64,000 nt of DNA from positions 62,001-126,000 of the forward strand of contig NZ_JABSNL010000004.1 of the NCBI RefSeq assembly GCF_013294025.1, given 5' to 3'. Every line of letters begins with the position of its first letter. The stretch's first letter is position 1. The stretch is from Flavobacterium aeripolare. Lineage in GTDB: Bacteria > Bacteroidota > Bacteroidia > Flavobacteriales > Flavobacteriaceae. The notes under the pieces were generated by a model. The model worked only from the letters and a program-made list of their open reading frames with translations, did not search any database and was not told the origin of the DNA. Made by a program: the position numbers and the translations under genes. Positions 8,400 to 16,754 of this stretch are shown here, piece by piece.

Positions 8400-9275
8400 A
8401 TGCTTACAATAGACCCAAAAACAATCCCAACAGCAAAATTACAAGGATACTTACAAGGCTCAGTAGGACCACGACCTATCGCCTTTGCAAGTACGATTGA
8501 TGCTGACGGTAATCCTAATTTATCGCCTTTCAGCTTTTTTAATGTCTTTAGTGCTAATCCTCCTATCTTAGTTTTTTCACCCGCTAGACGCGTGCGTGAC
8601 AATTCGATTAAACATACTTTAATCAATTGTGAGGCGACTAAGGAAGTGGTGATAAATGTGGTCAACTTTGATCTAGTACAACAAACCTCTTTAGCCAGTA
8701 CAGAATATGCTGATGGTGTAAACGAATTTATAAAATCAGGACTCACACAACTGCCTTCAGACTTGGTGAAACCTTTTAGAGTCAAAGAATCTCCCGTACA
8801 ATTTGAGTGTAAAGTAACCCAGATTATCGCTTTAGGAGAGGAAGGAGGAGCAGGGAATTTAATTTTATGTGAAGTAGTTAAAATCCATATCGATGAAGCA
8901 ATCTTAGATGAAAACGGAACTATAGACCAATATAAGATTGACTTAGTTTCAAGGCTAGGAGGAAACTGGTATTCGAGATCAAATCAAGGATTATTTGAAG
9001 TGCCAAAACCTTTAGCAACTCTGGGAATAGGCGTAGATGCTATCCCTAAGGAAGTTATAGCAAGTACTGTTTTTGATGGGAACGATTTTGGAAAATTAGG
9101 TAATGTAGAAGCCTTGCCTACGCCAGAAGAAGTTAGTATCTTTGTATCAAATAACTTTTCTGTTAAGGCCGTTTTAAGTGCTGATGATCTAGAAAAAGTG
9201 CATTTAGAAGCAAAAAAGTACTTGAATGGCGATGATGTTGTTTCTGCATGGAAAGTGCTTTTAGCAAAAAAATAA
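8400..9275 (+). CDS. Flavin reductase-like (FMN-binding split barrel) protein
   Basis: A 291-residue cytoplasmic protein of the flavin reductase-like family, which binds FMN and uses NAD(P)H or acts as a flavoprotein. The split-barrel domain covers about 15-190 and opens with the typical GSVGPRPIAFASTID, then LSPFSFFNVFSANPPI, the segment that holds the flavin. About 90 C-terminal residues beyond the barrel are characteristic of the longer flavoredoxin-like subgroup. I chose the ATG at 8400 because the upstream TTG lies inside the promoter. The DUF3127 gene follows by 27 bases. Substrate unknown. Confidence 0.9.
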   Translation: MLTIDPKTIPTAKLQGYLQGSVGPRPIAFASTIDADGNPNLSPFSFFNVFSANPPILVFSPARRVRDNSIKHTLINCEATKEVVINVVNFDLVQQTSLASTEYADGVNEFIKSGLTQLPSDLVKPFRVKESPVQFECKVTQIIALGEEGGAGNLILCEVVKIHIDEAILDENGTIDQYKIDLVSRLGGNWYSRSNQGLFEVPKPLATLGIGVDAIPKEVIASTVFDGNDFGKLGNVEALPTPEEVSIFVSNNFSVKAVLSADDLEKVHLEAKKYLNGDDVVSAWKVLLAKK

Positions 9276-9302
9276 TCTTATATAACAATTAAAATAACGA
9301 AG

Positions 9303-9680
9303 ATGGAAGTTACAGGGAAAATTAAAGTTGTTAATCCAGAGCAACAAGTTAGTGCATCATTTAAAAAAAGAGAGCTAGTTGTTACTACAGAAGAGCAGTA
9401 TCCACAGCATATCATGATTGAGTTTACTCAAGATAAATGTGATTTATTGAATAACTATAGTATTGGTGAGCCAGTTAAGGTTTCAATCAATTTAAGAGGT
9501 AGAGAATGGGTGAACCCACAAGGTGAAACTAGATACTTCAACAGTATTCAAGGATGGAGAATCGAAAAGGTAGCAGCTGATCAGCCGCAAGGTGGAGCAA
9601 CGCCTCCTATGCCTTCTGCACAAACTTTTGCACCAGCGACAAACATCAATGATGAAGAAGCAGATGATTTACCGTTCTAA
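9303..9680 (+). CDS. DUF3127 domain protein
   Basis: A 125-residue protein of the Bacteroidota family DUF3127, of unknown function. The first 95 residues form a compact beta-rich unit (MEVTGKIKVV, then KRELVVTTEEQYPQHIMIEF and LRGREWVNPQGETRYFNS) that resembles an OB fold. The tail is Pro/Ala-rich and ends in the acidic EEADDLPF, which recalls the acidic tip of single-stranded DNA-binding proteins (SSB). A nucleic-acid role is therefore conceivable but unproven. It follows the flavin reductase gene closely and ends at a clear terminator. Confidence 0.88.
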   Translation: MEVTGKIKVVNPEQQVSASFKKRELVVTTEEQYPQHIMIEFTQDKCDLLNNYSIGEPVKVSINLRGREWVNPQGETRYFNSIQGWRIEKVAADQPQGGATPPMPSAQTFAPATNINDEEADDLPF

Positions 9681-9697
9681 GAAATAAGTAAATATTC

Positions 9698-9731
9698 AAA
9701 AAGCCTTGAGAGAAATTTCAAGGCTTTTTTT
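9698..9731 (+). terminator. Rho-independent terminator
   Basis: AAAAGCCTTGA pairs with TCAAGGCTTTT and is followed by a T-run. It closes the flavin reductase/DUF3127 unit and lies 5 bases before the end of the convergent PAP2 gene, which it may also serve. Confidence 0.85.
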
Positions 9732-9735
9732 ATGC

Positions 9736-10473
9736 TTAAAAATTGGGGTTTATAATAGCACCCAATCCTATTTGATTGTCTATTTGTGGGTATACAAATG
9801 CGGTTGTATTTGTTTTCTTAGAAACTCTAAAAGATTTAAGCGGACTCACATGCGAAAATATAATTCCTGATGCCATTCCTATACCCGCACCAGCAAGCAC
9901 ATCTGATGCATAATGTTTGTTGTTAGCAAGTCTAAAAGCCGCCGTTGCACCTGCAAATAAAAAGCCACTGCTGGCATACCAAAAATTAGAATCTTTATAT
10001 TCATAATACAATAAAGTAGCATTTGTAAATGCCACAGCCGAATGGCCTGATGGAAAACTTAAATTATCAGACAAATCAGGACGCTCTCGTTTTGCAATTC
10101 TCTTTGCAATTTCAGTCACAATGACAGAAGCAGTATTTGCAACAAGAATATTCACCGTTTGGTTCCTATAATTGGTCTTGGGAGTAAAGCCTAATGATTT
10201 CCCCATGTAGATTTGCGCAATAGGAACAAACGGGAAAATATTATCAGCTCCTGAACTAAAAGCAGTACCAAAAACTTTACCTGATTTTGTTTGAATGTCA
10301 CCATTAATCTCTGAGTTTAATAAAAAAGCACCAGTCACTAATAGCGCTGCCGGAGCAATAAAAGACTTATAAGTTAGTTTATGCTGTACTTTTAAAGAAT
10401 CCACATTTTGTGCATACATTTGCAGGAACGGAGTCATCAAAATGAGTAAAAGTATAGAAAATGTTTTTTTCAT
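9736..10473 (-). CDS. PAP2 family phosphatase
   Basis: A 245-residue PAP2-superfamily phosphatase (lipid phosphate or undecaprenyl-diphosphate phosphatase type). It has a signal peptide (1-21, ending MYAQ) and the full acid-phosphatase signature: K124-x7-RP132, PSGH at 141-144 and R181-x5-H187-x3-D191. With a signal peptide and only weakly hydrophobic segments it may be a periplasmic or outer-membrane PAP2 and not a typical multipass one. It is transcribed divergently from aat. Substrate unknown. Confidence 0.9.
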   Translation of the reverse strand: MKKTFSILLLILMTPFLQMYAQNVDSLKVQHKLTYKSFIAPAALLVTGAFLLNSEINGDIQTKSGKVFGTAFSSGADNIFPFVPIAQIYMGKSLGFTPKTNYRNQTVNILVANTASVIVTEIAKRIAKRERPDLSDNLSFPSGHSAVAFTNATLLYYEYKDSNFWYASSGFLFAGATAAFRLANNKHYASDVLAGAGIGMASGIIFSHVSPLKSFRVSKKTNTTAFVYPQIDNQIGLGAIINPNF

Positions 10474-10542
10474 TGTAGTTGTTAATTGAGTAGCAATTTG
10501 ATCAAAAATAGGACTTTATAATTTAATTATAATAACAAAAAC

Positions 10543-11184
10543 ATGCGTTATTTATCGCAAGATTTATTTTTTCCTGACGTATCATTAACGCATTCTTCTG
10601 GAATTATTGCCTTAGGAGGTGATTTATCGCCTCAAAGATTACTATTAGCGTATAAAAGCGGCATTTTTCCTTGGTTTGAAGATGGCGAACCCATCACTTG
10701 GTGGTCTCCCAATCCGCGTATGGTTTTATTTCTAGACGAATTAGTGGTGACAAAAAGCATGCGAAATATCCTCAACCGAGATACCTTTACAGTTACTTTT
10801 AATCAAAATTTTAGAGAAGTAATTTCTAATTGCCAGCAAATAAAGCGAGACGGTCAAAACGGAACTTGGATTACTAATGACATGATCGAAGCCTATTGCA
10901 AGTTGCATGAACTAGGTATCGCAAAGTCTGTTGAGGTGTGGCAAGATGGCCAAATCGTAGGCGGATTATACGGCATTGATTTAGGTCATATTTTCTGTGG
11001 CGAAAGCATGTTCTCAAAAGTTTCTAACGCAAGCAAAGTCGCCTTTATAACTTTAGTCCGCCATTTAAAACAAGAAAACTACAAACTCCTAGACTGCCAA
11101 GTCTACAACGAACATCTAGAAAGTCTAGGTTGCCGCGAAATACCACGTCAAGACTTCATTTCGATTCTTAAAGATAATAATTAG
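10543..11184 (+). CDS. aat: Leucyl/phenylalanyl-tRNA-protein transferase
   Basis: Aat transfers Leu or Phe from aminoacyl-tRNA to proteins with N-terminal Arg or Lys, marking them for ClpAP degradation. The 213-residue length is normal. Family blocks are present: GGDLSPQRLLLAYKSGIFPW near the start, WWSPNPR, and the acyl-transferase core GGLYGIDLGHIFCGESMFS followed by ASKVAF. It stands alone and is followed by a long repeat-filled gap. Confidence 0.96.
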   Translation: MRYLSQDLFFPDVSLTHSSGIIALGGDLSPQRLLLAYKSGIFPWFEDGEPITWWSPNPRMVLFLDELVVTKSMRNILNRDTFTVTFNQNFREVISNCQQIKRDGQNGTWITNDMIEAYCKLHELGIAKSVEVWQDGQIVGGLYGIDLGHIFCGESMFSKVSNASKVAFITLVRHLKQENYKLLDCQVYNEHLESLGCREIPRQDFISILKDNN

Positions 11185-11189
11185 AGCCT

Positions 11190-11345
11190 AATCCAGCTGT
11201 GCGGTACAAGTCCTCGCTCAAAACCTTTTTTTCTAAAGTCGTAAAAGGAGCTTCCTCCGGTCGCTCTTTTACTCCTAGAAAAAATAGTTTTTTCCCTCTG
11301 GGCTTTCCCCTCCCATCTGGGGCAAAACACATCCCTCTCACAAAG
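11190..11345 (+). repeat. Candidate structured intergenic repeat after aat
   Basis: A GC-richer block between AGCTGTGCGGTACAAGTCC and CCATCTGGGGCA, with several short inverted repeats, that codes for nothing convincing. Its order (an AGCTGT-type start, a T-rich centre, AAAAGGAG.., ending TCCCATCTGGGGC) resembles the block upstream of queG at 62378-62450. The two may belong to one family. The assignment rests on visual similarity only. Confidence 0.4.
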
Positions 11346-11424
11346 AAAATAGCAAAGCATGAGAAGTTCACTACCTCATAAAGCAAAAAAGTACAGTTAA
11401 TAACTCCTTTAAGATCCATTTAAA

Positions 11425-11990
11425 TCTGCGTGCAAAAATCATACAATCAAAGTAAACAGCATAGAGTATAAAATCCGTTTTCATCCGTGTTCTATTCCCC
11501 AATCCAACTCCACAAGGAACTCCACAAAATAATTCTACGAGAAACTCCACAATAAAATTCCCTACTATTACTTCAAATAAGCTAAAATCCGTTTTCATCC
11601 GTGTTTTTGCTCTAGCAATTCCGTGTCATCCGCGTTCCATTTCGTAACAGAACTCCCCAAGAAACTCCCCAATACAGCTATAAATGAGCTAAAATCCGTT
11701 TCATCCGTGTTTTTGCTTTAGCAAATCCGCGTCATCCGTGTTCCATTTCGCAACACAACTCTGCAAAAAAACTCCCCAATACAACTTCAAGTGAGTTAAA
11801 ATCCGTTTTCATCCGTGTTTTTGCTTTAGCAAATCCGCGTCATCCGTGTTCCATTTCGCAACGCAATTCTGCAACACAACTCCCCAAAAAACTCCCCAAT
11901 ACAACTATAAATGAGCAAAAATCCGTTTTCATCCGTGTTTTTGCTTTAGCAAATCCGCGTCATCCGTGTTCCAATATCCACAATACAGCT
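11425..11990 (+). repeat. Tandem-like array of ~107-120 bp repeats
   Basis: The block AAAATCCGTTTTCATCCGTG begins at 11470, 11584, 11691 (one T shorter), 11798 and 11918. In the last four copies it is followed by TTTTTGCT, AGCAA and TCATCC, then a variable spacer rich in AACTCCCCAA. The spacing is 107-120 bases. A diverged reverse-complement copy lies between thiS and thiC (about 19262-19332), so this is a dispersed family. No cas genes, transposase or coding potential is seen. It fills the gap between aat and thiF. Confidence 0.75.
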
Positions 11991-12001
11991 CCACTTAAAA
12001 A

Positions 12002-12712
12002 CTAAAACTTCAACTTAGTAAACTGCCAATTCAACGTACTAAATAAAACCAACTCATTCCTTAAACTAGGCAATTCCAATATCACCTTCAATGTCTCATG
12101 CGCCATCATAGTCCCAATCATCCCAGGTAAAGTGCCTAGCACACCATTCATATTACAATTAGGCACATCCTTTGGGTCAGGCGAATCTGGAAACAAGTCT
12201 CTCAGGTTTTTACTCTTTCGATGATTAAAAACGGCAACTTGCCCTTCAAAACCTAAGAGACTACCATAAATCAATGTTTTATCTAGACTCACGCAAGTAT
12301 CGTTAACTAAATAACGGGTTGCAAAATTATCAGAACCATCGACTATAATATCAAAGTCATTCAAGATAGAAGCCGCATTAGCTGCAGTAAGCTTTTCGGG
12401 AATAGCAATCACATTGATTAACGGATTTAATTTTTGTAAAGTCGCTTTGGCAGTTGCAGCTTTTGATAATCCCACTTGGTCTTCAGTATATAAAATCTGA
12501 CGGTGCAGGTTGTGAATTTCGATAGTATCAAAATCAACGATACCAATATTGCCAACACCAGCCGTGGCCAAATATTGTAAGATAGGACAACCCAAACCTC
12601 CCGCGCCAATAACCAATACTTTGGCTTTTTTAATTTTTGCTTGCCCAGCGTCACCCACTTCGGGTAACATCACTTGGCGGTTGTAACGTAAAAAATCTTG
12701 TATAATGCTCAT
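12002..12712 (-). CDS. thiF: ThiF/MoeB-type adenylyltransferase (ThiS-activating)
   Basis: An E1-like enzyme that adenylates the C-terminal glycine of ThiS with ATP, the first step of sulfur loading for thiazole synthesis. In its 236 residues, GAGGLG at 36-41 binds ATP, D60/R71 follow the family pattern, and C186 in VPNCNMNGVLG matches the catalytic cysteine. The two CxxC zinc pairs found in E. coli ThiF are absent, so this is the short, zinc-free form. It is the last gene of the thiamine operon, separated from thiH by 459 bases of repeats. MoeB activity is less likely given the context. Confidence 0.9.
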   Translation of the reverse strand: MSIIQDFLRYNRQVMLPEVGDAGQAKIKKAKVLVIGAGGLGCPILQYLATAGVGNIGIVDFDTIEIHNLHRQILYTEDQVGLSKAATAKATLQKLNPLINVIAIPEKLTAANAASILNDFDIIVDGSDNFATRYLVNDTCVSLDKTLIYGSLLGFEGQVAVFNHRKSKNLRDLFPDSPDPKDVPNCNMNGVLGTLPGMIGTMMAHETLKVILELPSLRNELVLFSTLNWQFTKLKF

Positions 12713-12728
12713 GTGTTTTAGTAATTAG

Positions 12729-13105
12729 TGAAAAGTGATTAGTATATCAGTTGTCAGTTCGAGCGGAGTCGATAACCTTTTTTAAGCGGTAATTTATTTC
12801 ATCCTAAGTGAATAGTAATAAGTAACTAGTGAGAAGTTATTGGTTAATAGTAATTAGCTGTCAGTTCGAGCGGAGTCGAGAACCTTTATTTAAGCGGTAA
12901 TTTATTTCATCCTAAGTGAATAGTAATAAGTAACTAGTGACAAGTTATTAGTTAATAGTAATTAGCAAATCAGCTGTCAGTTCGAGCGGAGTCGAGAACC
13001 TTTTTTAAGTGGTAATTTATTTCATCCTAAGTGAATAGTAATAAGTGAATAGTACTATGTTAAAAGTAACTAGTGAAAAGTAAATTGAATGTCAGTTATT
13101 GTGAA
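12729..13105 (-). repeat. Three-copy ~110 bp repeat between thiH and thiF
   Basis: TGTCAGTTCGAGCGGAGTCG begins at 12752, 12859 and 12975, each time followed by AACCTTT, AAGYGGTAATTTATTTCATCC and a degenerate run of AGTGAATAGTAATAAGT-like words. A partial fourth copy (TGTCAGTTATTG) starts near 13090. No coding potential. The low-complexity words match those at 19430-19487. Confidence 0.8.
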
Positions 13106-13142
13106 GTTCTTAGATTTACTTAAACGGTATCAAAAACAGTTA

Positions 13143-13176
13143 CCGCAATCAAGGAATTCCCCCTTCGGGGGTTAGG
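13143..13176 (-). repeat. CCCCC-TTCG-GGGGG hairpin repeat over the thiH stop codon
   Basis: CCCCCTTCGGGGG forms a stable UUCG-loop hairpin followed by a second G-run (TTAGGGGGC). On the thiH strand the element supplies the final Ala-Pro codons and the TAA stop. A sibling sits directly after thiG at 14579-14610. Confidence 0.6.
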
Positions 13177-14287
13177 GGGCAAAACTCTTGTCCCAATCTT
13201 TCCAGACGGGCTCGTAGCCTTTAGATCTAATAATGTCTGCAATCTCTGCTACAGAGCGCTCGTCACTAATTTCGAATTGCTCTAACGATTGGGGATCGAC
13301 CACATAACCACCAGGATTTGTTTTTGAACCCGCACTGATGCTGGTCGTTCCAATAGGGACAATGTTGTTTCTAAAGTTTTCATTCTCTCGAGTCGAAATC
13401 GAAATCTCCAAGTCTTCATTCCACAAACGATAAGCGCAAATCAGCTGAGTCAAATCACGGTCGTCCATGATAAAATTAGGCGGAGCGGTACCTTCTGCAG
13501 GTCGTAATCTTGGAAACGAAACGGAGTACTTTGTTTGCCAATAGGTTTTTTGTAAGTAATCTAGATGCAAGGCATTAAAAAAACTATCGGTTCGCCAATC
13601 TTCTAAACCCAATAACACACCCAATCCTATTTTGTGTATGCCCGCTTTCCCAATGCGATCCGGCGTGTCTAGTCTAAAATCAAAGTTGGATTTCTTCCCT
13701 TTGGTATGATACTTTTTATACACCTCCTGATGATAGGTTTCCTGATACACTAACACGGAGTACACACCAGCTTCATGCAAGCGTTCGTATTCTTCTTGCG
13801 AAAGCGGTTGCACCTCAATAGAAATAATCGAAAAGTCATTCTTGATTACATCAACAGCGTTTAGAAAGTAGTTGATATTCACCGTATAGTTTGCTTCTCC
13901 AGCAACTAACAATACATGGTCAAAACCTAAGGATTTCAATGCTGCTACCTCTTGCCTAATCTCCGAATCAAGCAAGGTCTTTCGCTTAATTTTATTGTCA
14001 AGACTAAAGCCACAGTAGGTACAAATGTTCTGGCATTCGTTACTCACATACAAAGGAGCATACATTTGGATGGTTTTACCAAAACGTTTTTTAGTTAGTT
14101 CATGGCATTCCTGCGCCATTTCTTCTAAGTAAGGTTGCGCAGCTGGGGAGATCAAAACCAAAAAATCATCTAAGTCTCTTTTAGATCTGGCTAAGGCTTG
14201 CTCCACTTGCTTTGCAGTACTAGCGTAAATTTTGGATTGGATCTCATCCCAATTGTATTGTTCGAAAGTAGATTTAAATGTTGTCAT
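13172..14287 (-). CDS. thiH: 2-iminoacetate synthase ThiH
   Basis: A radical SAM enzyme that cleaves tyrosine to dehydroglycine (2-iminoacetate) and p-cresol, feeding the thiazole ring made by ThiG. The 371 residues carry the [4Fe-4S] motif C85-x3-C89-x2-C92 (CQNICTYC) and the C-terminal ThiH block with ISTREN and GTTSISAGSKTNPGGY. I chose the ATG at 14287; the longer frame to 14326 would run into repeat DNA. The last codons and stop lie inside a GC-rich hairpin repeat. Gaps to both neighbours in the operon are filled with repeats. Confidence 0.95.
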   Translation of the reverse strand: MTTFKSTFEQYNWDEIQSKIYASTAKQVEQALARSKRDLDDFLVLISPAAQPYLEEMAQECHELTKKRFGKTIQMYAPLYVSNECQNICTYCGFSLDNKIKRKTLLDSEIRQEVAALKSLGFDHVLLVAGEANYTVNINYFLNAVDVIKNDFSIISIEVQPLSQEEYERLHEAGVYSVLVYQETYHQEVYKKYHTKGKKSNFDFRLDTPDRIGKAGIHKIGLGVLLGLEDWRTDSFFNALHLDYLQKTYWQTKYSVSFPRLRPAEGTAPPNFIMDDRDLTQLICAYRLWNEDLEISISTRENENFRNNIVPIGTTSISAGSKTNPGGYVVDPQSLEQFEISDERSVAEIADIIRSKGYEPVWKDWDKSFAP

Positions 14288-14303
14288 TAGTTCGTTTTTA
14301 TAC

Positions 14304-14455
14304 TGTGATTTTACCGCAAAGGGCACGAAGGTTTGCGCAAAGTTCGCTAGGTTATGTTTTTTTTGTTTTAAGAAAGTTTATAGAGCTTTGCTATATATTG
14401 TGATTTTACCGCATAGGACACTAAGTTTTACGCAAAGTGCGCTATGTTTTTTTTC
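14304..14455 (+). repeat. Two copies of a ~57 bp TTACCGC repeat
   Basis: TGTGATTTTACCGCA starts at 14304 and 14399. Each copy continues with a GG-CAC element, GCGCAAAG or ACGCAAAG, GCTA and a long T-run. The pair lies between thiH and thiG and holds no coding sequence. Confidence 0.7.
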
Positions 14456-14578
14456 GCAAGGTTCGCTAAGCTAGACTTACCTAGCATTTTTACCTTGTAA
14501 CATTTATGCTTGAATTGATCACCTTAAACGCAACGCGTATGAGGTTATCGAGCAATTAATATAATTTTTATTGATGAG

Positions 14579-14610
14579 GTCTCCCCTCCTTCGGAGGGGT
14601 TGGGGGAGGA
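14579..14610 (-). repeat. CCCCTCC-TTCG-GGAGGGG hairpin repeat after thiG
   Basis: CCCCTCC and GGAGGGG flank a TTCG loop, followed by GGGGGAGG. It abuts the thiG stop codon. Lacking a T-run on the thiG strand, it is more likely a repeat or RNA-stabilising hairpin than a terminator. Confidence 0.55.
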
Positions 14611-15387
14611 TTATTGGGTTAGAAACGACGTCAACGGACTTGATGCCATGGCGTGTTTATACTGTTGTCCTAATCTCGCTTCATACGCTTTTCTACCAGC
14701 AATTACGGCCTCTTTAAAAGCCTCTGCCATTAGTTTAGGATTTCCTGCAACGGCAATAGCAGTATTTACTAAAACAGCATCAGCGCCTAATTCCATTGCT
14801 TTTGCTGCATCCGATGGTGCTCCGATTCCCGCGTCAATAATTACAGGAACTTTAGATTGTTCGATAATAATTTCGAGAAAATCGATTGTCTTAAGTCCTT
14901 TATTGCTCCCTATTGGCGAACCTAATGGCATCACGGCAGCAGTTCCTGCATCTTCTAATCGCTTGCATAAAACAGGATCAGCATGAATGTAGGGCAATAC
15001 AATAAAACCTAGCTTGGCTAATTCTTCTGTGGCCCTCAAAGTCTCGATAGCGTCTGGCATTAAATATTTAGGGTCAGGATGGATTTCTAACTTTAGCCAA
15101 TTGGTTTCTAATGCTTCTCTGGCTAATTGAGCTGCAAAAATTGCCTCTTTAGCGTTTCTTGCTCCAGAGGTATTGGGCAATAAATTAATGTGTGCATGCT
15201 GCAGGTGTTTCAAAATAGCATTTGTTTCTGTTTCGAAATCAATGCGTTTTAAAGCTACGGTAACCAACTCACTTTCTGAAGCTAAAATGGCTTCTTCCAT
15301 TTGGGCATTCGAACCAAATTTTCCCGTTCCTAAAAACAAACGAGACTGCAATATTTTATCCGCTATTTTAAACAATGATGGTTCCAT
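14611..15387 (-). CDS. thiG: Thiazole synthase ThiG
   Basis: ThiG builds the thiazole phosphate from deoxyxylulose 5-phosphate, dehydroglycine and ThiS-thiocarboxylate sulfur. The 258-residue TIM barrel opens with the family [12 protein letters not shown]99 in WLKLE is the expected Schiff-base lysine, and [21 protein letters not shown] with [11 protein letters not shown] form the phosphate-binding end. The start overlaps the end of thiE by 20 bases, so translation is probably coupled. A hairpin repeat follows the stop. Confidence 0.97.
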   Translation of the reverse strand: MEPSLFKIADKILQSRLFLGTGKFGSNAQMEEAILASESELVTVALKRIDFETETNAILKHLQHAHINLLPNTSGARNAKEAIFAAQLAREALETNWLKLEIHPDPKYLMPDAIETLRATEELAKLGFIVLPYIHADPVLCKRLEDAGTAAVMPLGSPIGSNKGLKTIDFLEIIIEQSKVPVIIDAGIGAPSDAAKAMELGADAVLVNTAIAVAGNPKLMAEAFKEAVIAGRKAYEARLGQQYKHAMASSPLTSFLTQ

Positions 15388-16006
15388 AAAGGTCGTTTTT
15401 AAGTAGTTTGATTGTCTTTTTTTTGTGTTCTGATTTTGTTATTAATCCTGAAACGGCAATGCCATAAATTCCGGTGTCTATTAATGCAGGAACATCGTCT
15501 GTTGTAATGCCGCCTATAGCATACACAGGTGTAGTAAGTCCGTTGTTTTTCATCTCTGTCAGGATGTTTTGATAGCCGTCAAGACCTAAAATCGGACTCA
15601 ATTTTTCCTTTGTAGTTGTGAATCGAAACGGACCTAAACCTATATAATCACAGCCGTTTTTTATGTGGTTTTGAATATCCTCAAATGTATTTGCAGTCGC
15701 TCCAATGATTTTCGTGTCTCCTAGAATGCTACGTGCTTCTGTTATCGACATATCGGTTAATCCGAGGTGTACGCCGTCTGCAGCGATTTGCTGCGCGAGA
15801 TAAACATTGTCGTTGATGATAAAATTCGCTAAGTACTCTTCGCATAAAATTTTTACGGCTTCCGCCAAAGCAAAAGTTTCTTCGGGGGAATGATTTTTAA
15901 AACGAAGCTGAATCCATTTGCAACCGCCGTCTAGTGCTTCATGAATATTTCTAGTTTGCTCCTCAACCGAGTTTCCTTGCGAGATGTATTGTAATTTGTT
16001 AAACAT
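15368..16006 (-). CDS. thiE: Thiamine phosphate synthase ThiE
   Basis: ThiE joins the HMP pyrophosphate and thiazole phosphate moieties into thiamine phosphate. In its 212-residue TIM barrel, WIQLRFKN replaces the usual IQLR-KN block and INDNVYLA matches [17 protein letters not shown] has Leu where most ThiE have Gln or another polar residue. [13 protein letters not shown] and the closing AIGGI and GIAVSGLI bind phosphate. It overlaps both neighbours (thiD by 8 bases, thiG by 20). It is the better-conserved of the two ThiE-like proteins here and so the likely synthase. Confidence 0.95.
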   Translation of the reverse strand: MFNKLQYISQGNSVEEQTRNIHEALDGGCKWIQLRFKNHSPEETFALAEAVKILCEEYLANFIINDNVYLAQQIAADGVHLGLTDMSITEARSILGDTKIIGATANTFEDIQNHIKNGCDYIGLGPFRFTTTKEKLSPILGLDGYQNILTEMKNNGLTTPVYAIGGITTDDVPALIDTGIYGIAVSGLITKSEHKKKTIKLLKNDLYGTIIV

Positions 16007-16754
16007 TATGATATCCTAGTTTTGTGTGGTTAGACAATAGGTAGTTTTCGATATAAATTTTAGCGTTTTCGCACGCATTTAATTCCGTTTCACCCTTAGC
16101 AAGATTAGCTGTAATTGCAGAAGATAACACACAGCCCGAACCGTGTTTTTCATCTACATCAGTAAGACGTGGTTCTAATCTATAAAACCGATCTTTAGTA
16201 TACAGATAATCTACTCCAAGTTCGTTAGGATTGTGACCACCTTTAAGTAAAACAGTGCAATATTCCGATAGCATTTCGGCTATAGATTTAGGATCTATTT
16301 CTTCTTGAGATAGCTTTATAATCTCATTATAATTGGGAGTGATTAAATCTATTTCGCTTAAAATGAGTTTTAGAGATTCATAGTTTTTGATCTCTAAAAA
16401 ATCAAATGTAGTCGAGGATTTTACCACAGTATCCCATACAATTTTAGTTGTTGGAGCAATTTGCCTAATCAATGTGACAATGGTTCCTAGATAAAATAAT
16501 GAAGGAACAATCCCAATCTTAACAGCCTTAATTTTATAAGTTTCGAAAAGTCTTTCCACGGAACGAATGGTGAATTCTAAGGAAGTCCACTCAATTTCAT
16601 GAAAATTATTTTCTGTCTGGATTGTATTTGCGGTATTGATAGCAAGACCATATACTTGATGCTGTTCAAATGTTTTACAGTCGGCCAATATTCCGGCGCC
16701 TCCCGAAGGATCAAAACCAGCAATACTTAATACAAATGGGCGATTTTCTGGCAT
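15999..16754 (-). CDS. thiD: Hydroxymethylpyrimidine (phosphate) kinase ThiD
   Basis: ThiD phosphorylates HMP and HMP phosphate to the pyrophosphate used by ThiE. The 251-residue ribokinase-fold protein has the substrate-binding start SIAGFDPSGGAGILAD, the VWDTVVKSS region (usually DPVM), LLKGGHN, and the anion-hole block KHGSGCVLSSAI containing the catalytic region (the usual D replaced at this spot by S-G, G-C geometry kept). It overlaps the preceding ThiE-like gene by 28 bases and thiE by 8, showing tight operon packing. Confidence 0.94.
   Translation of the reverse strand: MPENRPFVLSIAGFDPSGGAGILADCKTFEQHQVYGLAINTANTIQTENNFHEIEWTSLEFTIRSVERLFETYKIKAVKIGIVPSLFYLGTIVTLIRQIAPTTKIVWDTVVKSSTTFDFLEIKNYESLKLILSEIDLITPNYNEIIKLSQEEIDPKSIAEMLSEYCTVLLKGGHNPNELGVDYLYTKDRFYRLEPRLTDVDEKHGSGCVLSSAITANLAKGETELNACENAKIYIENYLLSNHTKLGYHNV

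Noticed and set aside
11168..11598. Open frames of 60-83 codons on both strands after aat
   Set aside because: They consist of repeat DNA with low-complexity translations, no family resemblance and no start context.
11425..11990. Regularly spaced repeats considered as a CRISPR array
   Set aside because: Units are 107-120 bases with several conserved blocks and related spacers. A relative in inverted orientation lies elsewhere, and there are no cas genes.
12729..13105. Three-copy repeat considered as CRISPR or attachment site
   Set aside because: Spacers are themselves repetitive low-complexity words, and no integrase or cas gene is nearby.
14288..14326. Upstream start of thiH at 14326
   Set aside because: The added residues are encoded by an intergenic repeat and are absent from the ThiH family.
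11185..14610. Possible insertion sequence or integrated element in the repeat-rich part
   Set aside because: No transposase, integrase or target-site duplication was found; only short non-coding repeats are present.
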